DNA of 51,131 nt from positions 1 to 51,131 of the forward strand of contig CAIQYP010000399.1 in assembly GCA_903876045.1 (NCBI GenBank), given 5' to 3'. Of the stretch, positions 35,157 through 44,877 are shown one piece after another; the first letter of the stretch is position 1, and each line of letters opens with the position of its first letter. Made by a program: the position numbers and the translations under genes. Source of the stretch: an uncultured beta proteobacterium. GTDB lineage: Bacteria > Pseudomonadota > Gammaproteobacteria > Burkholderiales > Burkholderiaceae_C. The notes beneath the pieces were generated by a model. It saw only the letters and a list, made by a program, of their open reading frames with translations, was not told the origin of the DNA and searched no databases.

Positions 35157-36271
35157 GATGCGTTGCCTTGAGCGGACCTGGCGGCCCGGTTCGGACCTAC
35201 ACGCCAGCGCGGGCCCCAGTTGTTGTGACGTTTGAACAACCACAGAAGTCCCACGGCAAAAGCACCTCCATGCAGCCCAAGTAAAAAGGGGGTGAATTGC
35301 ACTTGGCCCGATTCCACCCAGCTTTTACCCAACACCAGAAAATTGAAATAAACGACAAAAATCAAGAAGGCAAATCCAAGGTTGGCGGAGCGACCCACCC
35401 GCGGATTGGTGCCCGCCACAGCAACGGCAATCACAATGAAATTGAAACCCGCCAAAGCCAACCCCAAGCGCCAGGACAACTCTGCCAGGTTCTTCAACGT
35501 CGGCGCCTTCAGTAGATCAGTACTGGTGAGAGAACTGGATGGCACGTAGGTCCGCTCCGACACATCATCTGCGCCTACGCGTGCGCCATAACTTTCAAAC
35601 TCGCTAACTGTGAGCTCGGATTTGCCAGTCGTCGTTTCCAGGCGCTGCCCGTTTTGCAACACCAGGAATTTGTCATTGCCAATAATTTCGATGTGGCCGC
35701 TGCGCGCCGAGGTGATGGTTTCTTTAGTTTGTTCCTTGGTGGCAATGAAAACGTTGTTGCCGGTTTGTTTGCTTTCTGAATTTTTTTCGATAAAAAACAC
35801 GCGGTCACCATTTGCTGATTCCTGGAACTGGCCGGGTTCGATACGGGCAATGTCACCCCGTTTTTCATAGCGGTCGCGCAGGTCTTCAATGCGACCAAAG
35901 GCCCAGGGCAGGATAAAGAAAGCGAGCACCACAATCACGACAAGAATCGGCCATGCAAAGCGAAAAACCGGCGATAGCAATGAAGTCAGACCACGCCCAC
36001 TACCAAACCAGATCACCATCTCGCTGTCCTTGTACATGCGGGTGAGCACACTCAGAATGCCGATGAAAAGGCTCAGCGAGAGAATGGTGGGCAAGTCAGA
36101 CAGCACCGTATAACCCATGATGATCATTACATCTGTAGGGTTAAAAGTGCCGCGCGAGGCCTCGCCCACGGTGCGTATAAGCGTCATGGTCATGACCACA
36201 GTAGCCAGTACGACGAGTGAAGCCCCGAAACTGCGTGCTAACTCTTTGCGAATGGAGGAATGGAATAACAT
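35153..36271 (-). CDS. lptF: LPS export ABC transporter permease LptF
   Basis: MLFHSSIRKELARSFGASLVVLATVVMTMTLIRTVGEASRG; YjgP/YjgQ family, paired with lptG. Confidence 0.92.
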   Translation of the reverse strand: MLFHSSIRKELARSFGASLVVLATVVMTMTLIRTVGEASRGTFNPTDVMIIMGYTVLSDLPTILSLSLFIGILSVLTRMYKDSEMVIWFGSGRGLTSLLSPVFRFAWPILVVIVVLAFFILPWAFGRIEDLRDRYEKRGDIARIEPGQFQESANGDRVFFIEKNSESKQTGNNVFIATKEQTKETITSARSGHIEIIGNDKFLVLQNGQRLETTTGKSELTVSEFESYGARVGADDVSERTYVPSSSLTSTDLLKAPTLKNLAELSWRLGLALAGFNFIVIAVAVAGTNPRVGRSANLGFAFLIFVVYFNFLVLGKSWVESGQVQFTPFLLGLHGGAFAVGLLWLFKRHNNWGPRWRVGPNRAARSAQGNAS

Positions 36272-36295
36272 TGCGTACGAATAAGAAAGCGAATT

Positions 36296-37756
36296 ATGAA
36301 CTTTGAACTAAAGCCCTTGAGTCTGGTCGAAGCCGCCAGTGAAAAATGTGACGTGTTGCTGATCCTGTTGGCCGACGGTTATAAGCCCGCCAAAGATGGT
36401 TTTTCCGCGTTTGTTGCGCGAGCCATTAAAGACGGCGATGCGCAAACCAAGGCAGGCAAATTGCTTCCCCTATACAAGCACCCCATGACGCAGGCTACCC
36501 GTGTAGTGCTGGTCGGTGTGGGGGATGGTAGCGCGAAGCAGGTGCGTACGGGCGTGATTGCGGCTATGGCCAGCGTCAAGTCAGAAACCCTCAAAAAACT
36601 GGTATTGGTTTTTCCCAATGCAACCACCGCACCCTCCGTAAGGTCTGTCGTTTCGGCTTTGGCAGATGCCAGCTATAGCTATAACACGACCAAGTCGAAG
36701 GCAGAAGAGAGTGCGTTGCGCGATGTGTTACTTGCCGCCAGCAATGCGAGTGAGGTGCAGGCCACCTTCGAACGCGCCGTGGCAGTAGTAGACGGAGTGG
36801 ATCTTGCCAAGGAGTGGGCTAACCGACCGGCCAACCATGCAACACCGACGCTATTGGCAAAGGCTGCACAGGGGCTTGCCATAAAACATAGCAAGATCAC
36901 CTGCGAGGTTTTGGGGCCCAAGGAAGTTGCCAAATTGGGTATGGGGGCATTTATGGCTGTGGCGCAAGGTTCCGATGAGCCACTGCGGTTCATTGTTCTG
37001 AAGTACAGCGGAGCAGCCAGGTCACAGGCACCTACGGTGCTGGTGGGCAAGGGCATTACCTTTGACAGTGGTGGCATCTCGATCAAGCCAGCTGCTGAAA
37101 TGGATGAGATGAAATTCGACATGTCGGGTGCCGCCAGTGTGCTGGGGGTGTTCCGAACCCTGGCCACGCTCAAGCCGGCCATTAACGTGGTGGGCCTCAT
37201 TCCTTCTTGTGAAAACCTGCTTAACGGGTCCGCGGTCAAGCCGGGCGACGTAGTGACCAGCATGAGCGGGCAGACCATTGAAATCCTCAATACGGATGCT
37301 GAAGGCCGTCTGGTCCTGTGTGACGCCTTGACCTACGCCGAGCGATTCAAACCCCATGCCGTTATAGATATAGCCACACTGACCGGTGCCTGTGTTGTGG
37401 CCCTGGGGGCCGTGCGCAGTGGTTTGTTCTCGCCGGATGAGGCCTTGGTCAAAGCGCTCAGCGCGGCGGGTGATATGGCGCAAGACCCGTGCTGGCACAT
37501 GCCTCTGGATGACGAGTATGGTGAAGGCCTGAAGACATCGTTTGCCGATATGGCCAACGTGGCGGGACGCGCAGGGGGGGCAATATCTGCCGCCAAGTAT
37601 TTGCAGCGCTTTACAGCTAAATACCCGTGGGCCCATCTTGACATTGCCGGCACGGCCTGGAAAAGCGGGGCCAGCAAAGGTGCCACCGGACGGCCCGTGG
37701 GTATGTTGGTGGAGTACCTTTTGACCCCACGCGCCGCATCGCTTGCAAGCAAGTAA
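36296..37756 (+). CDS. pepA: leucyl aminopeptidase (cytosol aminopeptidase)
   Basis: NTDAEGRLVLCDALTYAE signature; VGKGITFDSGGISIKPAAEMDEMKFDMSGAA. Confidence 0.96.
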   Translation: MNFELKPLSLVEAASEKCDVLLILLADGYKPAKDGFSAFVARAIKDGDAQTKAGKLLPLYKHPMTQATRVVLVGVGDGSAKQVRTGVIAAMASVKSETLKKLVLVFPNATTAPSVRSVVSALADASYSYNTTKSKAEESALRDVLLAASNASEVQATFERAVAVVDGVDLAKEWANRPANHATPTLLAKAAQGLAIKHSKITCEVLGPKEVAKLGMGAFMAVAQGSDEPLRFIVLKYSGAARSQAPTVLVGKGITFDSGGISIKPAAEMDEMKFDMSGAASVLGVFRTLATLKPAINVVGLIPSCENLLNGSAVKPGDVVTSMSGQTIEILNTDAEGRLVLCDALTYAERFKPHAVIDIATLTGACVVALGAVRSGLFSPDEALVKALSAAGDMAQDPCWHMPLDDEYGEGLKTSFADMANVAGRAGGAISAAKYLQRFTAKYPWAHLDIAGTAWKSGASKGATGRPVGMLVEYLLTPRAASLASK

Positions 37757-37759
37757 AAC

Positions 37760-38197
37760 GTGACCGAAGTCGCTTTTCATTTTGGCGCTCCAGATCGGTT
37801 GGCGTACACCTGCCGTTTGCTGCGCAAGGCTACGGCAACAGGTGCGCGTCTGCAAGTGCGGGCCCAGGTTGATATCTGCGCTGCATTGGATGCTGCTTTG
37901 TGGAACTTGGGGCCTACCGACTTCATCAGCCATTGCGACGCCGCAGCACCAGACGAAGTGCGTTCCCGGTCCGCGGTACTGCTGATTGATTCAGATGCCC
38001 CAATGCAGTCCGACTTTCCGATTCTGGTGAATCTGGCCGAGGACGTACCTGCTGGTTTTGAGCAGTTTCAGCGCGTCATTGAAATTGTCAGCACCGATGA
38101 GCAAGACCGCAATCTGGCCCGGCTTCGCTGGCGGCATTACACCGAGCGCGGCTACACCATCACGCGCCACGATTTAAAGAACCGGGGGGAGGGTTGA
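37760..38197 (+). CDS. holC: DNA polymerase III subunit chi
   Basis: Follows pepA; TEVAFHFGAPDRLAYTCRLLRKATATGARLQV ... GFEQFQRVIEIVSTDEQDRNLARLRWRHYTERGYTITRHDL. Confidence 0.9.
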   Translation: MTEVAFHFGAPDRLAYTCRLLRKATATGARLQVRAQVDICAALDAALWNLGPTDFISHCDAAAPDEVRSRSAVLLIDSDAPMQSDFPILVNLAEDVPAGFEQFQRVIEIVSTDEQDRNLARLRWRHYTERGYTITRHDLKNRGEG

Positions 38198-38550
38198 TGT
38201 CTACACGCATGCCTCCACGCTACCTGCCTACGCTGACTGAGGTCGTGACCCCGCAAGTGCGGGAGTCACTGTCAAAGGCGGTACTACCTGACGTGCCAGC
38301 TGCGCAAGGCGAGTCCGCGAATCAAACCAGGGTTGCCGCCGTAGTTGCCTTGCCGGATCGTGAGACGTTGGCGCGACAAGTTATAGAACTGGTGACTCCG
38401 CAACTGGAAGCAGAACTGCGCACTGTCGCGCAAGAACTATTTGAGGCACAGTACAGTGCAATGCTGCCGTCACTTCATCTGCAAATTGAAGAGGCTGTAC
38501 GTGAAGCCATTGAGTTGGCTTTGCCCGATTCGATCAATCGCAATAATTGA
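38194..38550 (+). CDS. conserved hypothetical protein (DUF2486-like)
   Basis: 4-nt overlap with holC; PPRYLPTLTEVV N-terminal motif and acidic helical C-terminus. Confidence 0.7.
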   Translation: MMSTRMPPRYLPTLTEVVTPQVRESLSKAVLPDVPAAQGESANQTRVAAVVALPDRETLARQVIELVTPQLEAELRTVAQELFEAQYSAMLPSLHLQIEEAVREAIELALPDSINRNN

Positions 38551-38612
38551 TGCGCAGTAATTAGTCCTTGGGGCAAAAGCACACGTGCCTTGATGCTAGA
38601 ATGCAAGGCTCT

Positions 38613-38702
38613 GGAGCGGTGGATGAGTGGTTTAAGTCACACGCCTGGAAAGCGTGCGTGGGGTTAAACCCACCGCGGGTTCGAATCCCGCCTGCTCCGC
38701 CA
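38613..38702 (+). tRNA. tRNA-Ser (anticodon GGA), with encoded CCA
   Basis: GGAGCGGTGGATGAGTGGTTTAAGTCACACGCCTGGAAAGCGTGCGTGGGGTTAAACCCACCGCGGGTTCGAATCCCGCCTGCTCCGCCA folds as class II tRNA; acceptor GGAGCGG/CTGCTCC, anticodon loop CTGGAAA. Confidence 0.96.
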
Positions 38703-38748
38703 GTTATAAGTCTTTGACGGTTTCCAACCGTCCAAAGCAACCCCCTAG

Positions 38749-38784
38749 AAGCCCTGGTTTCCCCGTGAAACTGGGGCTTTTTTG
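38749..38784 (+). terminator. Probable Rho-independent terminator of tRNA-Ser
   Basis: AAGCCCTGGTTTCCCCGTGAAACTGGGGCTTTTTTG: imperfect stem followed by T-run. Confidence 0.75.
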
Positions 38785-38822
38785 TTTTCTTGCGTCTTTC
38801 TCGGTATTCTTAAAGCCACGGT

Positions 38823-39245
38823 CTACATTGGTCCTCCAGTGTCTCCGCTGTTCCTGTATCGTTTAACGTAAACAACCAGCGGCGCATCGACTGACACCAT
38901 GTGCTTTATGAACCAAAAGTTAATGAATTCCTCTAACTCCCGCTGGTGAAGTTCGCCGCTTTCGATGCTTGCCTCTACCGCACTGAGTTTTGAAATCAAA
39001 TCTGCGTGCAGCGTTAGATGGGTAGCAGTAAGCGGATAGCCAACTTCGTGCATTAGTATTTCTTCACGTCGAAAATGCTCCTTGGTGTAGGTGCGCAATT
39101 CCTGCGCAGACGCACGCTTGGCTTCTATGCTCGTAGCTTCCAGAAACCTGTTGGCAATGCGAAAAAGTTCTTTGTGTTCTTCGTCGATCGTCTCATTGCC
39201 AATTCGATATTTGTCATTCCACTCAATCGACATGTCTTGGGCCAT
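38823..39245 (-). CDS. bacteriohemerythrin
   Basis: IEWNDKYRIGNETIDEEHKELFRIANRF ... HFRREEILMHEVGYP ... HADLI; hemerythrin His/Glu iron-ligand spacing. Confidence 0.9.
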   Translation of the reverse strand: MAQDMSIEWNDKYRIGNETIDEEHKELFRIANRFLEATSIEAKRASAQELRTYTKEHFRREEILMHEVGYPLTATHLTLHADLISKLSAVEASIESGELHQRELEEFINFWFIKHMVSVDAPLVVYVKRYRNSGDTGGPM

Positions 39246-39429
39246 CCTTTTGCAGCGAGTCTATTGCCACGTTTAACGGCCACATTGATGACGATCAAGA
39301 TGGCTTGAATGAACAAATATTGTCGCGAATTGCAACATTGAGATGGGTGTGCAACTTCAGAATGCGATTATGGGTACAACGCCTCTATCGATTTGGTGGT
39401 CGTCGATGTAGACGAAGGGCATCTTTCAC

Positions 39430-40182
39430 TTATTGCCCTGAAAGATAAGGAAATGCAGCCGTTCGGTTGCATCGACTCAAGTTTAGGGTGACGCCGGGCA
39501 ACAAGTCAGGCCGATCCTTGAGGACAATCGGATTGACTCGGAATTGCCCACTTCCCATCTTTTGCAGGAAGGACTTGCTCTCAAAAGCTTTGAGGGCCTG
39601 GCTAATCATTTCCCGAGACGCCCCCAATGTCTGACTCATTTCTACCTGCGACAATTTTTTTTCCAGGAACAGGTCGCCTGATGCAGATTCAGTCGCTGTA
39701 TCGACCAAATACTGAGCCACACGACCGTATACGCTTACATACGCGAGGGACGCAATCTTTTCATTTGCCCGCCGTAAACGTCCGACCAGATTTTGTAGCA
39801 GTGCCATTGACAGGTGAGAACTGCCTTGAACACATTGGAGAAAGGCTTCCTGGCTGAGAAGCAAGGTATCTAGTGGGGTGTCTGCTATGACCGTGGCCGA
39901 ATGCGGTTCGCCGTCCAGAATGCTCATTTCTCCAACGCATTCTCCCGCGCTGAGCGTAGCGACCACCGCTTGTTTTCCGTCATCTTCAATCATCATTACG
40001 CGAACCTGGCCGCTGAGAATGATGATTAGGTAGCCGAGCTTTTGGCCTGCAGTTAACAGGATTTCCCCACGCCTGTACTGGTGCTTTTCCACAGCGGACG
40101 CGAGCATTGAAGTCTGCGACTCCGAGAGTCCCAGAAAAAAGGGAACACGCCTCAGTAATTCAACTGTTGTCAGTGATGCCAC
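39430..40182 (-). CDS. Crp/Fnr family transcriptional regulator
   Basis: Cyclic-nucleotide-binding domain (RRGEILLTAGQKLGYLIIILSGQVRVMM; GECVGEMSILDGEPHSATVIA) and C-terminal HTH (LSQVEMSQTLGASREMISQALKAFE). Confidence 0.92.
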   Translation of the reverse strand: MASLTTVELLRRVPFFLGLSESQTSMLASAVEKHQYRRGEILLTAGQKLGYLIIILSGQVRVMMIEDDGKQAVVATLSAGECVGEMSILDGEPHSATVIADTPLDTLLLSQEAFLQCVQGSSHLSMALLQNLVGRLRRANEKIASLAYVSVYGRVAQYLVDTATESASGDLFLEKKLSQVEMSQTLGASREMISQALKAFESKSFLQKMGSGQFRVNPIVLKDRPDLLPGVTLNLSRCNRTAAFPYLSGQ

Positions 40183-40298
40183 TTAACCCACCCCCTGTAC
40201 AGCTTGAAAATTACGATAATTTTCCGGTAATTCTATACACCGAAGCCCTCAGAGAGGGAGGTAGCCGCTTAAGGGCACGTAAATTTGTGCCGGAATTG

Positions 40299-41207
40299 CT
40301 ATTTGCTGCCCTGTACCATCTTCATGGCCGAAACAATCAGCGCAGATACCTCTGTCATATTGGAAGGGATGATCAGCGTGGTGGTGGCATTGCTTGCTAC
40401 CTTGCTGTAGGCATCCACGGCTCTCTCCGCTACCTTGAGTTGCACCGCTTGTTCACCACCGGGCTGGCGGATAGCGGCTGCAATGCGTTCAATGGCGGCT
40501 GCGGTGGCGTCTGCCACGGCGGTGATGGATGCCGCTTCACCCTGGGCCTTGTTGATGACCGCCTGCTTTTCGCCTTCGGAGCGGGCGATAAAGGCTTCGC
40601 GCTCACCGGTGGCTATATTGATTTGCTCCTGGCGGCGGCCCTCGGAAGCGGCAATCAGGGCGCGTTTTTCACGCTCGGCCGTGATTTGCGCTTGCATGGC
40701 GTGCAGAATTTCTTTTGGCGGAGTCAGGTCTTTGATTTCGTAGCGCAGCACCTTGACGCCCCAATTCAGCGCAGCCTCGTCGATGGCTGCCACCACCTGA
40801 GCGTTGATGATGTCGCGCTCTTCGAAGGTTTTGTCGAGTTCGAGCTTGCCGATAACCGAGCGCAGGCTGGTTTGTGCCAGTTGCGAAATAGCGATGATGT
40901 AGTTGCTCGAGCCGTAGCTGGCGCGCATGGCATCGGTCACTTGAAAGTACAGAATGCCATCCACTTGAAGTTGGGTGTTATCGCGCGTTATGCAGACTTG
41001 GCTGGCAATGTCCAGCGGAATTTCTTTCAACACATGCTTGTAGGCCACGCGGTCGACAAAAGGCACCAAAATGTTGAGCCCCGGGGTGAGGGTGCCGTGG
41101 TATTTGCCCAGACGCTCGATCACCCAGGCGTGCTGTTGGGGCACGACCTTGATGCTGCGGCTGATAAAGAGCACAGCAATGATGAGAATGACGATTGCGA
41201 TTTCCAT
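40299..41207 (-). CDS. SPFH/Band 7 (stomatin/QmcA-like) membrane protein
   Basis: VVPQQHAWVIERLGKYHGTLTPGLNILVPFVDRVAYKHVLKEIPLDIASQVCITRDNTQLQVDGILYFQV. Confidence 0.94.
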   Translation of the reverse strand: MEIAIVILIIAVLFISRSIKVVPQQHAWVIERLGKYHGTLTPGLNILVPFVDRVAYKHVLKEIPLDIASQVCITRDNTQLQVDGILYFQVTDAMRASYGSSNYIIAISQLAQTSLRSVIGKLELDKTFEERDIINAQVVAAIDEAALNWGVKVLRYEIKDLTPPKEILHAMQAQITAEREKRALIAASEGRRQEQINIATGEREAFIARSEGEKQAVINKAQGEAASITAVADATAAAIERIAAAIRQPGGEQAVQLKVAERAVDAYSKVASNATTTLIIPSNMTEVSALIVSAMKMVQGSK

Positions 41208-41235
41208 GGTGCTTCCTTGTGTTGTGCTTATCTAA

Positions 41236-41661
41236 TCAAAATTTGTCGACCAGCAGTCGATTGCCAACCAGTTCTGCGACCCGGTGTGGCCCTGCGCTGG
41301 GGACAACGCCGGTGCGGTGAATAGCCGTCCAGCGCGCGCCGCGGTAATGCACATCCGCGGTGCCGTCTGCATTCCAGGCCTCAATCTGTACCGTCTCTCC
41401 AATATCCAGGTTGACGTTGACATTCGCCTGGGCCGGCGCCTCCTGATGGTTTCGCATTTGCCGAAGGTGCCAGATCACTACGGCACCTCCACCCATCAGA
41501 GCCGCAAGCACCATTTGAGGGGTCAAACCCCAACCCATGTGCGCAGCCAGCGCACCCGCCGCACAACCGACGCCCAGCATCAACAGATAAAAAGTGCCGG
41601 TGAGCAGCTCCGCGACAATGATGCCACCGGTTGCCAGCCACCAGAGGGTTGATTCGGCCAT
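41236..41661 (-). CDS. NfeD family membrane protein
   Basis: MAESTLWWLATGGIIVAELLTGTFYLLMLGVGCAAGALAAHMG; adjacent to SPFH gene as is typical. ATG 41661 preferred. Confidence 0.88.
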   Translation of the reverse strand: MAESTLWWLATGGIIVAELLTGTFYLLMLGVGCAAGALAAHMGWGLTPQMVLAALMGGGAVVIWHLRQMRNHQEAPAQANVNVNLDIGETVQIEAWNADGTADVHYRGARWTAIHRTGVVPSAGPHRVAELVGNRLLVDKF

Positions 41662-41794
41662 GTTGGAGGGTCCTGATGTGTTGACGACGCCACATTGTGG
41701 GCTAATTAGTGTGCGCCGCAACAAAACACACACTTTTAGTCCGTACACTTCGCGCCTATTTGCTGTCTTTTTGCCCTGTCGTTGGAGACCCGCT

Positions 41795-44065
41795 ATGAAG
41801 TTTCGCTTTCCCATCATCATCATTGATGAAGACTTTCGCTCGGAAAACACCTCCGGTTTAGGTATTCGTGCGCTTGCGCAGGCCATTGAGTCTGAAGGTT
41901 TTGAGGTGCTGGGTGTTACCAGTTATGGCGATCTGAGTCAATTTGCGCAGCAACAAAGCCGGGCAAGCGCCTTCATTTTGTCAATTGACGACGAAGAATT
42001 TACCCCCGGACCGGACTTGGATCCTGCTGTGCTGAATCTGCGCCACTTTATTGAAGAAGTGCGGCGCAAGAACTTGGACGTGCCAATCTATGTTTATGGC
42101 GAAACCAAGACCAGTCGCCACATCCCTAACGACATCCTGCGCGAGTTGCACGGCTTCATTCACATGTTTGAGGACACGCCGGAGTTTGTCGCGCGCCACA
42201 TCATCCGTGAGGCCAAGAGTTACCTGGAAGGTGTGCAGCCTCCGTTTTTCAAAGCCTTGCTGGATTACGCGGAAGATGGTTCCTACAGTTGGCATTGCCC
42301 CGGCCACTCCGGCGGTGTCGCATTCCTGAAGAGCCCGGTTGGTCAGATGTTTCACCAGTTTTTTGGTGAAAACATGCTGCGTGCCGACGTCTGCAACGCA
42401 GTGGAAGAACTAGGCCAGTTGCTGGACCACGATGGCGCCATTGGTGCCAGCGAACGCAACGCAGCGCGCATCTTCAATGCGGACCATTGCTACTTTGTGA
42501 CCAACGGCACCAGCACCTCTAACAAGATGGTCTGGCACCACACGGTGGCACCCGGTGACGTGGTGGTGGTGGACCGCAACTGCCACAAGTCGATCCTGCA
42601 CAGCATCATCATGACTGGCTCTATCCCGGTGTTTCTGAAACCGACGCGCAACCACTTTGGCATCATTGGCCCGATCCCCAAAGAAGAGTTTCAAATCGCC
42701 TCCATCCAGGCCAAGATTCGCGCAAACCCTTTGCTTAAAGGCGTGGATGCAGCCACAGTCAAACCCCGCGTGTTGACCATTACACAGTCGACCTATGACG
42801 GTGTGCTCTACAACACCGAGACCATCAAGAAAACGCTCGACGGCTACGTGGAAAACCTGCACTTTGACGAAGCCTGGCTTCCGCACGCGGCCTTCCACCC
42901 GTTTTACGGCACCTACCACTCCATGGGAAAGAACCGGGCGCGCCCCAAAACGGCCATGGTTTATGCCACCCAGTCCATCCACAAGTTACTAGCGGGCATC
43001 AGCCAGGCCAGCCATGTGCTGGTGCAGGATTCGCAGACCGTCAAACTAGACCGTCCGCTATTCAACGAGGCCTATTTGATGCACACCAGCACGAGCCCGC
43101 AGTACAGCATCATCGCCAGCTGCGATGTGGCTGCGGCCATGATGGAGCCACCCGGCGGAACGGCGCTGGTAGAAGAAAGCATCGCCGAGGCGCTGGACTT
43201 CCGCCGCGCCATGCGCAAGGTGGACGAGGAATATGGTGAGGACTGGTGGTTCAAGGTCTGGGGCCCGGAAAAGTTCGCCGAAGAAGGCATTGGACGAGCC
43301 AGTGACTGGGTGCTCAAGGGTGAAACTAAAACGGCCAAGGCCAACTGGCACGGCTTTGGCAAGATGGCTACCGGCTTCAACATGCTGGACCCGATCAAAG
43401 CCACGATCGTGACGCCGGGCATGGATTTGAACGGCAAATTCGCCAAGACCGGCATCCCGGCCAGCGTGGTGACCAAGTTCTTGGCTGAGCACGGCGTGGT
43501 GGTCGAAAAGACCGGGCTGTACAGCTTCTTCATCATGTTCACCATCGGCATTACCAAGGGTCGCTGGAACAGTATGCTGACCGCGCTGCAGCAGTTCAAA
43601 GATGACTACGACAAGAACCAGCCCATGTGGCGCATCCTGCCTGAGTTTTGCAAGAAGCACCCGCGCTACGAGAAGATGGGACTGGCTGATCTGTGCCAGT
43701 TCTTGCACACCCTGTATGCCAAGCATGACATTGCCCGCCTGACCACGGATATGTATCTGAGCGATCTGACACCGGCCATGAAGCCCAGTGACGCCTATGC
43801 CCACATTGCGCTACGCAAGACTGATCGGGTGGAAATTGACAAGCTCGAAGGCCGTATTACCGTTGGCTTGGTGACGCCTTACCCGCCCGGTATTCCTTTG
43901 TTGATTCCCGGCGAAGTGTTTAACAAGAAGATCGTGGACTACCTGAAGTTTTCCCGTGAATTCAACACGCGGTGCCCCGGCTTTGAGACCGATGTGCACG
44001 GTCTGGTCGAAGAGGTGGATGCCGACGGCAAGACGCACTATTTTGCGGATTGCGTGCGGGAGTAA
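41795..44065 (+). CDS. Orn/Lys/Arg (arginine/lysine/ornithine) decarboxylase, biodegradative type
   Basis: N-terminal response-regulator-like wing domain, PLP motif TQSIHKLLAGISQASHVLVQ; ATG at 41795. Confidence 0.92.
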   Translation: MKFRFPIIIIDEDFRSENTSGLGIRALAQAIESEGFEVLGVTSYGDLSQFAQQQSRASAFILSIDDEEFTPGPDLDPAVLNLRHFIEEVRRKNLDVPIYVYGETKTSRHIPNDILRELHGFIHMFEDTPEFVARHIIREAKSYLEGVQPPFFKALLDYAEDGSYSWHCPGHSGGVAFLKSPVGQMFHQFFGENMLRADVCNAVEELGQLLDHDGAIGASERNAARIFNADHCYFVTNGTSTSNKMVWHHTVAPGDVVVVDRNCHKSILHSIIMTGSIPVFLKPTRNHFGIIGPIPKEEFQIASIQAKIRANPLLKGVDAATVKPRVLTITQSTYDGVLYNTETIKKTLDGYVENLHFDEAWLPHAAFHPFYGTYHSMGKNRARPKTAMVYATQSIHKLLAGISQASHVLVQDSQTVKLDRPLFNEAYLMHTSTSPQYSIIASCDVAAAMMEPPGGTALVEESIAEALDFRRAMRKVDEEYGEDWWFKVWGPEKFAEEGIGRASDWVLKGETKTAKANWHGFGKMATGFNMLDPIKATIVTPGMDLNGKFAKTGIPASVVTKFLAEHGVVVEKTGLYSFFIMFTIGITKGRWNSMLTALQQFKDDYDKNQPMWRILPEFCKKHPRYEKMGLADLCQFLHTLYAKHDIARLTTDMYLSDLTPAMKPSDAYAHIALRKTDRVEIDKLEGRITVGLVTPYPPGIPLLIPGEVFNKKIVDYLKFSREFNTRCPGFETDVHGLVEEVDADGKTHYFADCVRE

Positions 44066-44070
44066 CAGCG

Positions 44071-44868
44071 CTAGTCGGCGGCCACAGCGCCCATGGTCTT
44101 GCTGTGTCCGCCGTCCACATACGTTATCTCTGCGGTTATGCCGCTGGCCAGATCGCTCAACATGAACGCGGCAACGTTTCCTACCTCGTCAATCGTCACA
44201 TTGCGTCGTGTCGGCGCGGCGGCGGCTACATAGTTCAAGAGCTTTCCGAAGTCTTTCACGCCACTGGCGGCCAGCGTCTTGATCGGGCCAGCGCTGATTC
44301 CGTTAACGCGGATGGCGCGTCCATCAGGCAGGCAGCCTACAGCTTCAGCCAGATAGCGCACTGACGCTTCCAACGAGGCTTTGGCCAGACCCATCGTGTT
44401 GTAGTGTGGAATGATGCGCTCGGCACCCAGATAAGTCAGGGTCAGCAGGGCGGCCTTATCGTTCAGGTAGGGCAGGGCGGCCTTGGCCATGGCCGGGAAG
44501 CTGTAGGCACTGATGTCGTGGGCAATTTTGAAGTTTTCGCGGGTCAGGCCATCCAAAAAATTACCGGCAATGGCATCACGCGGCGCAAAGCCAATGCTGT
44601 GCACGAAGCCATCAAAGCTGGGCCAGGTTGCGGACAGGTCTTTGAACAGGGCCTCGACTTGGGCGTCGTCACCCACATCGCAATCAAATATGAGCGACGA
44701 CTCGAATTCAGCGGCGAACTCGGTGATGCGGTCCTTGAAGCGCTCGCCCACATAGCTGAACGCTAGTTCGGCCCCCTCACGCCTGCACGCCTTGGCAATG
44801 CCGTAAGCAATAGAACGGTTGGAAAGAACTCCGGTAATCAACAACCGCTTGCCAGCTAAAAAGCCCAT
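44071..44868 (-). CDS. fabI: enoyl-ACP reductase (NADH)
   Basis: [47 protein letters not shown] ... [19 protein letters not shown] at 44868. Confidence 0.94.
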   Translation of the reverse strand: MGFLAGKRLLITGVLSNRSIAYGIAKACRREGAELAFSYVGERFKDRITEFAAEFESSLIFDCDVGDDAQVEALFKDLSATWPSFDGFVHSIGFAPRDAIAGNFLDGLTRENFKIAHDISAYSFPAMAKAALPYLNDKAALLTLTYLGAERIIPHYNTMGLAKASLEASVRYLAEAVGCLPDGRAIRVNGISAGPIKTLAASGVKDFGKLLNYVAAAAPTRRNVTIDEVGNVAAFMLSDLASGITAEITYVDGGHSKTMGAVAAD

Positions 44869-44877
44869 AACGTCCTC

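Noticed and set aside
38573-38602. Possible promoter of tRNA-Ser (TAGAAT -10 at 38597)
   Set aside because: The -10 is plausible but no good -35 at correct spacing was found by eye; not reported as a feature.
40107-41324. 405 aa plus-strand ORF across the SPFH gene
   Set aside because: Reverse-frame shadow of a well-supported SPFH/Band 7 protein.
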